From NCBI GenBank assembly GCA_903861145.1, contig CAIOTH010000034.1, positions 44,398 to 108,397 of the forward strand: a DNA stretch of 64,000 bases. The letters are read 5' to 3'. The translations under genes were made by a program, and so were the position numbers. Numbering within the stretch: position 1 is the stretch's first letter; each line of letters begins with the position of its first letter. This stretch comes from an uncultured Bacteroidota bacterium (GTDB lineage: Bacteria > Bacteroidota > Bacteroidia > Chitinophagales > LD1). A model generated the notes under the pieces. That model was not told the DNA's origin. It worked only from the letters and a program-made list of their open reading frames with translations, and made no database searches. Positions 25,293-35,115 of this stretch are shown piece after piece.

Positions 25293-26567
25293 TTAAGCCA
25301 CGGCAGGCTGCCTTAACAGGTTTTTGTATTGAAATATTAATACTACCGCACCCGTACAACAAATACCCGACAATATTACCAACGAGTAAAGGATGTTAGT
25401 TCCGCTATGAAACACGGGCAGGGTTAATACCCCAATTAAACACATGCGGAACATAACATTGATAACAAAGAAGATACTGTTTGTTCGGCCAATAACATGA
25501 TTGGGGATATGGTGAAACAGGTACGTAATACGCTGAATACGAATGGCAGCATTGCAAGCCCCAATAATAAAGTTGGCCAAAAAGAATAACAGTACAAAGG
25601 CATTAACGGCCATACACAGGTACATGCACCCGGCAATAGCGCTTAAGGCAATAATACCCAGCACAGCATTCTTTTCACCAAAAATTCTGGTAGTTAAAAA
25701 ACCGGCAATCAAGGCCCCAATAGAAAAGGCCATATCACCGAGGGCATAAGTGCTACCACCTCTATGCAAAAACGAATCAACATAAACCGGCTGCACATAA
25801 GTACTAAAAATGATAATGGTGAGAAATACCAGTAGCGATGCATTGCCAAAAATAAAGATGAGCGGATGTTTACGTAGAAAGCTAAACCCTGTCTTTACCC
25901 TTTCTTTAAGGCTGCTGGTATCGATGTTTTTATTTTGAACAGGCATAGATTTGATTCGAAAGATGATAAGGAACGCAATGAGATAAGTAGCCGCGTCAAC
26001 GGCAAAAATTTCGTAAATCTTCCAGGCCCTGATGCTAAAAGGCAGGTCAATATGAATGCCGGCGAACTGAAGGTGCTGGTCAAGGCCTTTTAGCAAAATG
26101 GCTGCAAGGCCACCGGCAATAGCAAAGGTAAGCTGGCCTTGTATTTCAAGCAATGAGGTAATACGCTGGTAGTTTTCGCGCGGGGTAATTTCCTGGGCAA
26201 AGGCATACAAATTTGGGAAATGGATGTTGTAAATAAACATGGTATTGGCAAAGGCTAATGCTACCAGGTACCAAGGCAAACTACCATGAACAAATCCCGA
26301 TGCTGTAATAGAGGTGAGAATGCAGAGGCCGACAATATTTATTACTAAGAAGATTTTGCGACGGCTATACCGGTCGACTAAAGTACCGGCGTATAAACCC
26401 CAGACTAATGAAATTGAGGTAATGATAAAATAGACCTTACCGAATAAAGTTTCTTGATGTATTACAGCAGTAAAATACCAGGGTATGGCCAGCATAGAAA
26501 TACCCTGCGCCACACCCGATATGGAGTTAGCTAATAGTAAAAGAAATATAGCCCGGCTGTTTTTCAA
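25293..26567 (-). CDS. MFS transporter
   Basis: The 424-residue protein has about 12 hydrophobic helices. A loop with YAGTLVDRYSRRKIFLV matches the helix 2-3 signature of major facilitator proteins (G-x3-D-R-x-G-R-R/K). It probably exports small molecules by proton antiport, in the group with MFS_1/MFS_3 (enterobactin- and drug-efflux-like) members. Substrate unknown. Transcription is away from recX, which starts 51 nt from its 5' end on the other strand, so the two share a short divergent promoter region. Confidence 0.88.
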   Translation of the reverse strand: MKNSRAIFLLLLANSISGVAQGISMLAIPWYFTAVIHQETLFGKVYFIITSISLVWGLYAGTLVDRYSRRKIFLVINIVGLCILTSITASGFVHGSLPWYLVALAFANTMFIYNIHFPNLYAFAQEITPRENYQRITSLLEIQGQLTFAIAGGLAAILLKGLDQHLQFAGIHIDLPFSIRAWKIYEIFAVDAATYLIAFLIIFRIKSMPVQNKNIDTSSLKERVKTGFSFLRKHPLIFIFGNASLLVFLTIIIFSTYVQPVYVDSFLHRGGSTYALGDMAFSIGALIAGFLTTRIFGEKNAVLGIIALSAIAGCMYLCMAVNAFVLLFFLANFIIGACNAAIRIQRITYLFHHIPNHVIGRTNSIFFVINVMFRMCLIGVLTLPVFHSGTNILYSLVILSGICCTGAVVLIFQYKNLLRQPAVA

Positions 26568-26617
26568 TGCTTATTTTCGGTATGAGGCAACGAAACTAAA
26601 ATTATTTAATTACCACG

Positions 26618-27070
26618 ATGTACGATTCGGCGATATACGAGAAGCTTACCAATTTTTGCGCCTACCAGGAAAGGTGCAAAGCCGATGTACTTGAAAAGCT
26701 TTACAAGCTTAAAGTGCCGAAGGATGATTTCGAGGCTTACACTTCGAAACTAAGCAATGAGAACTTTTTGAACGAAGAGCGCTTTGTGAAGGCCTTTATA
26801 TCGGCGCACTCAAAAAAGAAGTGGGGCAAAACAAAAATCAGGTCAGCACTTTCGGGCAAAAGAATTGAAAGCGGGCTTATCAAAAAATATCTTGACCAGA
26901 TAGAGGAAGAGGGTTACGGGGAACAGATAAAAGAACTGCTTCAAAAGAAGTGGAACTCAATAAGAACAGGTTCGCCTAAGGAGAAGAAGAATAAGCTTAT
27001 CAGGTTTATGCTAAGCAAAGGATTTGAGATGGGAAAGGTGATTGCGGCTATGAAAGAGATGGAGATTTAA
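26618..27070 (+). CDS. recX: Regulatory protein RecX
   Basis: The 150-residue protein has the RecX three-helix-repeat plan (YEKLTNFCAYQERCKADVLEKL, then NEERFVKAFISAHSKKKWGKTKIRSALSGKRI, and a C-terminal repeat ending FEMGKVIAAM). RecX binds RecA filaments and limits strand exchange. recA is not next to it here. Length is typical. A convergent DUF167 gene ends 10 nt away. Confidence 0.88.
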   Translation: MYDSAIYEKLTNFCAYQERCKADVLEKLYKLKVPKDDFEAYTSKLSNENFLNEERFVKAFISAHSKKKWGKTKIRSALSGKRIESGLIKKYLDQIEEEGYGEQIKELLQKKWNSIRTGSPKEKKNKLIRFMLSKGFEMGKVIAAMKEMEI

Positions 27071-27080
27071 GTGCTTTATT

Positions 27081-27344
27081 TTATTTAATGACCTTATTAA
27101 GGGCTGCATTTACCAGTTCTTCGCCGGCTCCAATCTCGAACGTTTTAAAGGAATTCGATTCGCCCTTTAAAAGCATAATGCCTGATTTGGGAATACCAAG
27201 CACCTTGCTTAAATAGGTAATGAGGTATTTGTTAGCTTTTCCTTCAACAGGCTGGGCCCGTATTTTCACTTTTAGCGAACCATCTTCTTCCCGAATGATT
27301 TCGTCGGTTTTGGAGTTGGGCTTTACTTTAATACGGAGCAACAT
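27081..27344 (-). CDS. DUF167 (YggU-like) protein
   Basis: The 87-residue protein shows the complete DUF167 pattern: IKVKPNSKTDEI, LKVKIRAQPVEGKANKYLI and SGIMLLKGESNSFKTFEI. The family is conserved across life and its biochemical role is not settled. It is divergent from the Nfu gene (83 nt between starts). Confidence 0.9.
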   Translation of the reverse strand: MLLRIKVKPNSKTDEIIREEDGSLKVKIRAQPVEGKANKYLITYLSKVLGIPKSGIMLLKGESNSFKTFEIGAGEELVNAALNKVIK

Positions 27345-27400
27345 AGTATCGGCTTTTAAAACAATTGGCCTGCATTGGTGTTAATACAAAGCAAAGCAAT

Positions 27401-27408
27401 TACATTTG
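27401..27408 (+). promoter_or_regulatory. -7-type promoter element TACATTTG before the Nfu gene
   Basis: A perfect TAnnTTTG match followed by C, 19 nt before the start codon. A TTG at 27375-27377 is 23 nt upstream, a little far for the -33 box. Confidence 0.45.
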
Positions 27409-27427
27409 CACCCGCTAAAGTATAATT

Positions 27428-28015
27428 ATGGACACTGCCAATATTATTGAGATTTATACCGAAATGACCCCGAATCCGGAGAGTGTTAAGTTTATTACCA
27501 ATAAACACATTCTGCCTAATTTTCAATTAGACTTTAGGACAAAGGAACTTGCATCTGGTTCGGCAATGGCAAAGGCCTTGTTTGAAATACCTTTTGTGAA
27601 TGGCGTTTTTATTGCCAACAACTTTGTGACGATAACCAAGAAACCGGAATACGATTGGTTTGAAATTACCCCCGAGTTAAAAGAAGAAGTAAAGAAGTTT
27701 TTGGCCAGCGGAGCAAAACCGGTTGATGATGCTTTACTGCCTAAAGACCTTCTTGCAAACGAAAATCAGCCCTCAACACCAACCGATATTGAAGGCAAAA
27801 TAAAAGACCTGTTGGAGAAATACGTAAAGCCAGCCATACAAATGGATGGCGGACATATCGAATTCCGTTCGTTTGAAGATGGAGTTGTTAAGCTTTCGTT
27901 ACAGGGCTCATGCAGTGGTTGTCCTTCGTCTACACTCACTCTTAAGTCTGGCATCGAAGGTCTGCTGAAAAGAATGGTTCCTGAAGTGGAAACCGTTGAG
28001 GCAATAGCCGAATAA
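27428..28015 (+). CDS. NifU-like Fe-S cluster carrier (Nfu)
   Basis: The 195-residue protein has an N-terminal Nfu_N domain (EMTPNPESVKFITNKHIL, residues 12-90) and a C-terminal NifU domain. The latter contains C162-x2-C165 (GSCSGCPSST), the pair that holds a 4Fe-4S cluster across a dimer. It delivers clusters to apoproteins in the cytoplasm. Residues 95-120 form a linker. The length and layout are those of bacterial and mitochondrial Nfu. A stem of 7 bp follows the stop codon. Confidence 0.92.
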   Translation: MDTANIIEIYTEMTPNPESVKFITNKHILPNFQLDFRTKELASGSAMAKALFEIPFVNGVFIANNFVTITKKPEYDWFEITPELKEEVKKFLASGAKPVDDALLPKDLLANENQPSTPTDIEGKIKDLLEKYVKPAIQMDGGHIEFRSFEDGVVKLSLQGSCSGCPSSTLTLKSGIEGLLKRMVPEVETVEAIAE

Positions 28016-28020
28016 AAAAT

Positions 28021-28042
28021 GGGTCGCCCCTTGAAGCGACCC
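28021..28042 (+). terminator. Weak terminator-like hairpin after the Nfu gene
   Basis: GGGTCGC / GCGACCC forms a 7-bp stem with an 8-nt loop, 5 nt after the stop codon. The following bases TTGGTTAATC contain no good T run, so termination is uncertain. Confidence 0.4.
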
Positions 28043-28251
28043 TTGGTTAATCTTTAAATAATGTTTTTCTGGTTTGTGTAAGTTGGTTTTATTAAGTGCC
28101 GGAATCTTTGTAAGGGATTACGCATGCACACTTTCTTTTACGCAAAGTGTTTTTACACAGTTGCAGAAATCAAAACACATTTAACTCAATGTAATTTGTA
28201 TCGAACATGCCTAAACGGTCGCGATACAAAAAATGTCAATAATGGAGTGCT

Positions 28252-29271
28252 TTACCAAACACAAACAACTTTGCCCACGCTTTTTCTCGACTCTAAGTAC
28301 TTGTGAGCCTCGGCAATGTCGGTAGCCTTAAAAATTTTACCGCCTTGCGGTTTAAATATTCCTTCTTCAACCATACGCACCACATTATCAAGGCAACGTT
28401 TCATAACTAATGGTTTCCCATCGGCTATCTTTAGCATGTTAACTCCAATCAAACTTTTAGAGCTCATCATAAAAATAGCGGGATGGTAAATACCAAATTG
28501 AATGGCCTTACTCAGCTGAAAAAAGACATTATTTGAGTCGCTCATTTGCGCGGCTCCGTAGCAAACTATTCTGCCACCCGGGGCCAGTATCTTTATGCCC
28601 CTTCTAATAAAGTCAGCCCCAACGGCATCAAATATTACATCTACGCCTTCATCTTTAGTTACTTCTTCTATGTAATCATCAAACTCAACTTTTGAGGTGT
28701 TTATTACATGGTCAGCTCCCATTTGTTTCAATAACTCCACTTTAGAATCGCTACCTGTGGTGGCAAAGGTTACGCAGCCTTTATGTTTTGCATATTGCAG
28801 CAAACCTGCACCCACCCCGCCCGCAGCCGAATGGATAACCACTTTATCGCCGGCAAATAAGTTTACCATTTCGGCGGCGCAATAATACGCGGTGCAGTAT
28901 TGAGTAGTAAGTGCTGTGGCCTCGGCAGCAGTAATATTGTCGGGTATTTTCGATACAGCTCTTGCGTCGGTAATCGCATATTCAGCATAACCTCCAAAGC
29001 GGGTCATGGCGGTTACCCGCTCGCCTTCGGTTACATCGGTTACGTTGCTTCCTACACGTTCCACTGTTCCGCAAACATCATATCCAATTAGGCTAGGTAT
29101 AGGTGGGGCATCTTTATACATGCCTTTACGTGCCATTACATCGGCAAAGTTCAGTCCAAACCCTTCAACTTTAACAAGCACTTCTCCGGGTTTAGGTACG
29201 GGCTTAGGGGTTTCACGAAATTCAAACGCCTCATCGGCACTTCCGTGCTTTACTATATAAATTGCTTGCAT
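28252..29271 (-). CDS. Quinone oxidoreductase / VAT1-like zinc-free MDR protein
   Basis: The 339-residue enzyme belongs to the medium-chain dehydrogenase/reductase superfamily. The N-terminal GroES-like domain includes KPGEVLVKVEGFGLNFADVMAR and IPSLIGYDVCGTV. The Rossmann domain has SAAGGVGAGLLQYAK (NADPH loop). Zinc-ligand cysteines of alcohol dehydrogenases are absent, as in the quinone reductase and VAT-1 group. It would reduce quinones or enones with NADPH. It stands alone, convergent with a gene-free stretch of 236 bp. Confidence 0.88.
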   Translation of the reverse strand: MQAIYIVKHGSADEAFEFRETPKPVPKPGEVLVKVEGFGLNFADVMARKGMYKDAPPIPSLIGYDVCGTVERVGSNVTDVTEGERVTAMTRFGGYAEYAITDARAVSKIPDNITAAEATALTTQYCTAYYCAAEMVNLFAGDKVVIHSAAGGVGAGLLQYAKHKGCVTFATTGSDSKVELLKQMGADHVINTSKVEFDDYIEEVTKDEGVDVIFDAVGADFIRRGIKILAPGGRIVCYGAAQMSDSNNVFFQLSKAIQFGIYHPAIFMMSSKSLIGVNMLKIADGKPLVMKRCLDNVVRMVEEGIFKPQGGKIFKATDIAEAHKYLESRKSVGKVVCVW

Positions 29272-29381
29272 GTTGCTTTATTTTACACAGACAATATAAC
29301 AAATTATCCTTGCGCTCGGGCATAATTAGGTTTCCATGTTTTTCGTTTTGCCTATCTTGCTAATCAAAACAGGTAAGAAAC

Positions 29382-30161
29382 ATGACAAGAATAAAGCTAA
29401 AAAATATAGATACCAGGGCTCCGAAAAGGCTTAATAAAGAGCACGTTAAGCGCGAAACCCAAAAGCTGAAATTTAAACTGGAGGAATTGCAAAACCTGAT
29501 GTTTGCCGAAAGTAAGCACGCCATTTTGGTAATACTTCAGGGTATGGATGCATCGGGTAAAGATGGCGCTATCAGGTATGTTTTTGAAGTTGTAAATCCG
29601 ATGGGGTGTAGGGTTTTTTCATTTAAGGCTCCAACAGAACCCGAGCAGAAACATGATTTTTTGTGGCGAGTACACCAACATACTCCCGAGAAGGGCCTGA
29701 TTCACATATTCAACCGTTCTCATTACGAAGATGTTTTGATTCAACGTGTACATAAGTGGGTGGATGAAAAAACGATTAAGCAACGATATGAACACATCAA
29801 TAATTTTGAAAGGCTTTTGACTGATGCTGGTGTGGTGGTTTTGAAGTTCTATTTACACATTAGTAACGATGAGCAACTGGTGCGCTTAAATGAAAGAATG
29901 AGCGACAAAGCTAAAATGTGGAAGTATAATGAAGATGATTTAAAAGAGCGCGAATTTTGGGAGCAGTACATGAACGCTTATGAATCGGCTTTTGAAAATT
30001 GTTCGGTAGTACCTTGGAATATTATTCCTGCCGATCAGAATTGGTACAAGGAATATCTTATTGCTAAAAAAGTAGTAGAGACCCTTGGGGGATTAAAGAT
30101 GAAATTTCCCGGACTAAAACCACATGGAAATGGTCCTCAAACTTCCGATAAGGATAACTAA
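29382..30161 (+). CDS. Polyphosphate kinase 2 family protein (PPK2)
   Basis: The 259-residue enzyme has a Walker A motif at residues 54-62 (GMDASGKDG) and the PPK2 hallmark FNRSHYEDVLI at about 110-120. It also has the lid arginine region KWVDEKTIKQRYEHINNFERLL. It transfers phosphate between polyphosphate and nucleotides (ADP, GDP or NMPs by subclass). The length and single domain fit class I or III; the subclass cannot be assigned with certainty. It is followed after 10 nt by an RraA-like gene, so the pair is probably co-transcribed. Confidence 0.92.
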   Translation: MTRIKLKNIDTRAPKRLNKEHVKRETQKLKFKLEELQNLMFAESKHAILVILQGMDASGKDGAIRYVFEVVNPMGCRVFSFKAPTEPEQKHDFLWRVHQHTPEKGLIHIFNRSHYEDVLIQRVHKWVDEKTIKQRYEHINNFERLLTDAGVVVLKFYLHISNDEQLVRLNERMSDKAKMWKYNEDDLKEREFWEQYMNAYESAFENCSVVPWNIIPADQNWYKEYLIAKKVVETLGGLKMKFPGLKPHGNGPQTSDKDN

Positions 30162-30171
30162 ACTTCAACCT

Positions 30172-30657
30172 ATGGAGCTAAAAACAACAGACCTGTGCGA
30201 TGCTAATGCAGATAAGGTTAGCATAGCTGAACCCATTGGATTTAAGGATTTTGGAGGAGCCAGGTATTTTTCGGGCAAAATACACACCGTTAAATGTTTT
30301 GAAGATAACTCATTGGTGCGAAAAGCTCTTGAGTCCAACGGTGAAGGCAATGTGCTGGTGGTAGATGGTGGTGGCTCCATGCGTTGCGCTTTACTGGGGG
30401 ATATGCTGGCCGACCTGGCTATTAAAAATAAATGGAACGGGATTATTGTCTACGGCTGTATTCGCGATTCGGGGGCCATATCAAAACTTGCCATAGGGGT
30501 AAAGGCATTAAACGTTATTCCCCTTAAAAGCAATAAGCGTAATGAAGGCCAGGAAAGCATTACCGTTAGGTTTGCCGGTGTTGACTTTGTACCCGGGCAA
30601 TTTGTTTACTGCGATGCGGATGGAATAATTGTTTCAAAAGAGGCACTTACTATCTAA
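30172..30657 (+). CDS. RraA-like protein
   Basis: The start is ATG at 30172 (MELKTTDLCDAN); the open frame extends 48 nt further upstream, overlapping PPK2. The 161-residue protein has the RraA/HMG-aldolase fold features: DVDGGGS-type VVDGGGSMRCALLGDMLAD, GIIVYGCIRDS and VFCDADGIIV-like VYCDADGIIVS. Relatives include the RNase E inhibitor RraA and 4-hydroxy-4-methyl-2-oxoglutarate aldolase. The latter is a real alternative because the R-x-x20-D metal motif is common to both. Its stop overlaps by 8 nt with the convergent adhesin gene. Confidence 0.85.
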   Translation: MELKTTDLCDANADKVSIAEPIGFKDFGGARYFSGKIHTVKCFEDNSLVRKALESNGEGNVLVVDGGGSMRCALLGDMLADLAIKNKWNGIIVYGCIRDSGAISKLAIGVKALNVIPLKSNKRNEGQESITVRFAGVDFVPGQFVYCDADGIIVSKEALTI

Positions 30658-33600
30658 CCAATGTAACCGAACCATTTTTTGTCTCTTGGGTATCATCCAG
30701 GAATGTTATGGTGGCTTCATATGTAAATACCGCAGGTGTTTGTAATATCCCTTTATAAGTTCCATCCCATCCCGCCAAAGAGTTTGTGGTAGAATAAACC
30801 AATTCGCCCCAACGGTTGAAAACCTTCATGCTTACGGTTTTTATATCCTCCCCGTAAATCTGGAAAATATCATTATTACCGTCGCCATTAGGAGTAAATG
30901 CGTTAGGCACAAACGCTTTGGTATGTGGCAGTACACTTACATGCAATGTTGTAGAACCATAGCAGATGGCAGATCCATTAACCACGCTCAATGTAACTAC
31001 ATAGTCTCCGGGGGCATAACCACTAACTACCGGGTTAGGACAATCAATGCAGCTAAAACCTAAAGTATTTGCCCAATAATATGTTGGGTTTGTGGCATTT
31101 AAATAAGTAACCAAAACCGATTGGCTTCCACCAAGTGGTAAAGTAACACTATCCGGTGTTACGATGGCTTCAATCGGTAGCGGCTCAGGTACTACAATCG
31201 GAATAGAATCAACGCAACCATTGGCATTTACAGCAGTAATAATGTGTGGGCCTGCCGAAAGGTTTTGGAAGTAACCGGTGTCTTGCAAAGCGCCGCCATC
31301 TATACCATATTGATATGGACCATTTTGAATGGTAGAATCTAAAATAAATGCAGCACCATCGTTATAGTTAGGGCCATAACATAATGTTGAGTCAACTAAA
31401 GGCGGATAAAATTCATCTGGTATGGCCGGTGGTATATAAACGTAAGTAAGTACCGTGCAACCTAAACTATCCGAAACCTGCAGCGTATAAACACCGGTAT
31501 CCAGCCCTAGAATAACCCCATTAGTAGAGGATATAAAATTCACGTTATCCCGGGTGGCATTGTAAAAATAAGGGGGCGTATCACCGGTTGCCGATACCCT
31601 TACTGTTCCACTATGTTGGCCAATACATTTTACGGCGGTGGCCGTGTCGGTAATAACCATTGCGGCGGGTTGGCCAACTGTATCGGTGGCTATAACTGCG
31701 CAGCCGTTCGCATCTGTAATGGTACAATCGTAGGAGCCCTTTGCAAGCTGGCCAGCTATTTGAGTGGTTTCGCCATTCGACCAATTGAAATTATATAACG
31801 GGCTGCCTCCTGATGGATTGGCATCAATAGAACCATCGGCCCCGCCATTGCACAACACATTTTTTACTATTGGGTTTGCAGTTACCTGTGTTGGCTGGCT
31901 AATAACATACTGGGCGGTATCGGCGCAGTCGTTATTATCAAGCACTACCAAAATATAGTTGCCTGCGGTCAGGTTGGTATTATCCATTCCAACAAACTGG
32001 TTGCTCCAGTTAAATGAATATCCGGGTGTTCCTCCTTGTGCGTTAACAACAAGTTCGCCGTTATTGCCCCCGTTGCATAATACCTCTGTTCGGGTATTTA
32101 GCGAAATTGAAATTTGTGTGGGTTGGCCTATGTTTATAGTGGTATCAGCTAAACAGTTATTGGCATCGGTTACTGCGATGGCTAAAAACCCGGCGGTAAG
32201 ATTATTAATAACCGAGTCGCTAACCGGTGCACCGTTGTTCCATATAAATTGATAAGGTGGTGATCCACTCGTAATTGAAACCTGTGCCGAACCGTTATTG
32301 CCGCCAAAACAAGAAGTGCTATCACCAATTGCTGTAAACGTTAATGGAGCAATGGCCGTGATGGAATACGCCGCAGAGTCCATACAACCATGGGAATCTG
32401 TTATAGTAAATGAATAATTGCCGATCGCAAGGTTGTTGATGGTTTGGCCGTTAAACACCTGGCCGCCGGGCTGCTCAACCCAATTAAACGTAAATGGCGG
32501 GCTACCCTGTGTAACGTTTGCGGTAATAGAACCGGTATTACCACCAAGGCAGCCAATATTTTGGATGGTGGGCTGATTAACGCTGATGGCAGTAGGCTGA
32601 GATATATTGTAGCTTGCAGCTGCTGTGCATCCGTTGGTATCCGTAGCCAGTACTCCGTACGAGCCGGCTATAAGTGCTGTATCCGTGGGCCCGATTTCGG
32701 CGTTATTCCAATTGAAAACAAAACCAGGCGTGCCTCCGGTTGCAGTAATCGTAATACTTCCATCACTGCCACCATTGCATGAAACATTGGTTGTGCTTAC
32801 TAATTGGATTGCAAGTTGTGCAGGCTGATTAACCTGAATGGTGGCCTCAACCATACAATTGCTCGAATCAGTAACGATTATATCAACAGGGCCTGCCGAT
32901 AAATTAGTTAATACTGAGTCAGTAATCGGAGCACCCTGGTTCCAGCTAAATAGATAAGGAGGTGTACCGTTTGTAATGCTTACTGATACACTACCATCAT
33001 TGCCACCAAAGCATGATACGCTAACTGAATCCGTTATAAATGAAAGGCTGCTTGATTGAGTAATTTCGTACTCTGCAAAATTGATACATCCGTTGGCGTC
33101 GGTTATTGTTAAATCATAAAAATCGGGCTGTAAATTGGTGATAGTGGCGCCGGTAAACGTTTGCCCCGTAAAAAGTTCGGACCAAGCGTAGGTATAGGCC
33201 GGTGTCCCCCCTGTTCCGCTGGCCGTAATTGACCCAACAACATTGCCGCAATCAATATTTTGAACGGTGGCGTTAACGTTAAGAGGCGTTGGGTCTGCAA
33301 CGTTATAAGTTGCAGTTGCAGTACATCCACCCCCATCGGTAGCGGTTACTGTATATGAGCCCGATGCCAGATTTGAAGCGGTATTTCCCGTTTCAAAATC
33401 GCTCCAGCTATATTGGTATGGCATAACGCCATTGGTTGCATTAACTACTATACTTCCGTTGGCATCGCCAAAACATTTTTCGTTATTTAGGCTTTGCTCA
33501 TTAATCACCACCGGGCTTGCACCTGTATTAACGGTTAATGTTCCGTTAGCAGTAACAGTACACAACTCGGCATCGGTAATGGTTACGGTGTACGTGCCCG

Positions 33601-34966
33601 CAGGTATCACGGTGTCGCTAATGCTGGCTTCACCGTTAGTCCAAGAATAAGTATAAGGGATGCTGCCACCGCCCGGCTGAGCTAAAAGCGAACCGGTGCC
33701 GGTGCCCAAACAATTTATTTGTGTAACGTTAGGTACCGCCCCGGTTAGTTGAACGGGTTGCGTAATAGTTACAGAGTCTCTTCGAGTGCACCCACTGGCA
33801 TCTGAAGCGGTAAAAACGTAAAGGCCCGGCGAAAGGTTAGTAAGTGTAAGTAATGTTGAACCATTTGACCACCCGTAGTTGATGGGCGCGGTTCCGCTAT
33901 TTATGCTGGCGTAAATTTTACCATCGTTTAAGCCAAAGCAGGTTACGTTTTTTACCGAATCCACCCCGGCCTGTAATGAGCCCGAAAGGGATACCGTAAC
34001 ATTATCAGTAACTATTACAGGCGTGCCACCGGCACATGGCGTATAAACCGCTTTGGTGGTATAAGTAGTTGTGGTTGAGGGGCAAACCTGTACAACGCTA
34101 TCGGCACTAATTTGCGTTGTACCGTTGTACCAACTCACTGCAACAATTGAAGGGCCATTGGGGGTAAATCGCCATGCATCGTTATTAGCATCCCAATTCG
34201 TCGCGTTTCTTCCGGGAACAGTGAACGCAACAGTAGCAGAATTATTTTCAACCCCCTCAACTGCCCAACCGTTATTCCATCCATCTAATTGTTGCTTTTG
34301 CTGAATATAGATTTCAATTACATTGGTAGTTTCGTACAATGCTATCTGATTTGTAGCAAACAGTGCAACATCAGTGTCTCCCGGGGAAACGCTATTTGGA
34401 TCTCCATAGTAGGGACATTGTGACCAGGATATAACAAAAATCCGACAGGGCGCAGTGCCAATGATTTGATAAGAGATTGTCCCTTGGTTAGTTGGGTCTA
34501 TGTCCTGCCAAGGCCCCATAATACCATTGTTGATTTCAGAATTAATATCGTTAGCTGGGTCGGGAATGGGACCGGGAATTGACCAGGGGTTGAACTGGCC
34601 GGCATTTACAACATTAAACGAAATGATGGAATTTGACCCTATGAGCAACTGGTTATAGGCGGTATCGAAAAAACAAAAATTAAAGGGAAGCGCTATGGCA
34701 GAGGACCAAATATCATCAATGTTTGCGAGCACCGCAGTGCCACCCGTAAATGGGAAAGGAGTATATGGAATTTGTGAAACACCGTAGGTTGATGTTGATC
34801 CGGCATCAAAAGGAACAGCGGTTAAGGTAGTACAACTCACCCCGCACGGCAGGCTAACCGGATTACCCGCGCTTACTGCCGGACAGCCCGGTTGGGCTTT
34901 TATAGCCAATACGAGTAGCAGGTAAACTACTACACCGAATACTTTTCTACCGTTAACGCCAATCAT
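30650..34966 (-). CDS. SprB-repeat adhesin with gliding-motility type B C-terminal domain
   Basis: The 1438-residue protein has a signal peptide (VFGVVVYLLLVLAIKAQ). About 280 residues of N-terminal domain follow, then roughly twelve SprB repeats (residues 290-1240, pattern C-x-G-x-NDG-S...PY-x-FNW). The C-terminus is a CHU_C domain (AFVPNAFTPNGDGNNDIF, MKVFNRWGELVY, GWDGTYKG), the type B T9SS signal. It is a surface adhesin like SprB of Flavobacterium, needed there for gliding. The gene lies downstream of a PorP/SprF gene on the same strand (149 nt gap), the known arrangement for SprB-type pairs. Its 3' end overlaps rraA by 8 nt. Confidence 0.9.
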   Translation of the reverse strand: MIGVNGRKVFGVVVYLLLVLAIKAQPGCPAVSAGNPVSLPCGVSCTTLTAVPFDAGSTSTYGVSQIPYTPFPFTGGTAVLANIDDIWSSAIALPFNFCFFDTAYNQLLIGSNSIISFNVVNAGQFNPWSIPGPIPDPANDINSEINNGIMGPWQDIDPTNQGTISYQIIGTAPCRIFVISWSQCPYYGDPNSVSPGDTDVALFATNQIALYETTNVIEIYIQQKQQLDGWNNGWAVEGVENNSATVAFTVPGRNATNWDANNDAWRFTPNGPSIVAVSWYNGTTQISADSVVQVCPSTTTTYTTKAVYTPCAGGTPVIVTDNVTVSLSGSLQAGVDSVKNVTCFGLNDGKIYASINSGTAPINYGWSNGSTLLTLTNLSPGLYVFTASDASGCTRRDSVTITQPVQLTGAVPNVTQINCLGTGTGSLLAQPGGGSIPYTYSWTNGEASISDTVIPAGTYTVTITDAELCTVTANGTLTVNTGASPVVINEQSLNNEKCFGDANGSIVVNATNGVMPYQYSWSDFETGNTASNLASGSYTVTATDGGGCTATATYNVADPTPLNVNATVQNIDCGNVVGSITASGTGGTPAYTYAWSELFTGQTFTGATITNLQPDFYDLTITDANGCINFAEYEITQSSSLSFITDSVSVSCFGGNDGSVSVSITNGTPPYLFSWNQGAPITDSVLTNLSAGPVDIIVTDSSNCMVEATIQVNQPAQLAIQLVSTTNVSCNGGSDGSITITATGGTPGFVFNWNNAEIGPTDTALIAGSYGVLATDTNGCTAAASYNISQPTAISVNQPTIQNIGCLGGNTGSITANVTQGSPPFTFNWVEQPGGQVFNGQTINNLAIGNYSFTITDSHGCMDSAAYSITAIAPLTFTAIGDSTSCFGGNNGSAQVSITSGSPPYQFIWNNGAPVSDSVINNLTAGFLAIAVTDANNCLADTTINIGQPTQISISLNTRTEVLCNGGNNGELVVNAQGGTPGYSFNWSNQFVGMDNTNLTAGNYILVVLDNNDCADTAQYVISQPTQVTANPIVKNVLCNGGADGSIDANPSGGSPLYNFNWSNGETTQIAGQLAKGSYDCTITDANGCAVIATDTVGQPAAMVITDTATAVKCIGQHSGTVRVSATGDTPPYFYNATRDNVNFISSTNGVILGLDTGVYTLQVSDSLGCTVLTYVYIPPAIPDEFYPPLVDSTLCYGPNYNDGAAFILDSTIQNGPYQYGIDGGALQDTGYFQNLSAGPHIITAVNANGCVDSIPIVVPEPLPIEAIVTPDSVTLPLGGSQSVLVTYLNATNPTYYWANTLGFSCIDCPNPVVSGYAPGDYVVTLSVVNGSAICYGSTTLHVSVLPHTKAFVPNAFTPNGDGNNDIFQIYGEDIKTVSMKVFNRWGELVYSTTNSLAGWDGTYKGILQTPAVFTYEATITFLDDTQETKNGSVTLVR

Positions 34967-35115
34967 TATAAATTCTTCTTTACTTAAATAAAATGGGGCA
35001 AAATCTTTTTGCCACGAACATTTGGTTTATAAAATCAATATTCTGTTCAAACATGACTTTTGGGGGTGGCCATGTGTTTTATATTGTTTGGATAATAAAG
35101 AATGCATTAGCCGGC

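Noticed and set aside
25060..25362. 100-residue minus-strand open frame overlapping the end of the MFS gene
   Set aside because: It overlaps a membrane-transport gene in another phase and has no recognisable start region or composition.
28124..28306. 60-residue open frame between Nfu and the quinone reductase
   Set aside because: Overlaps the end of the real quinone reductase gene and lacks a credible start or motif.
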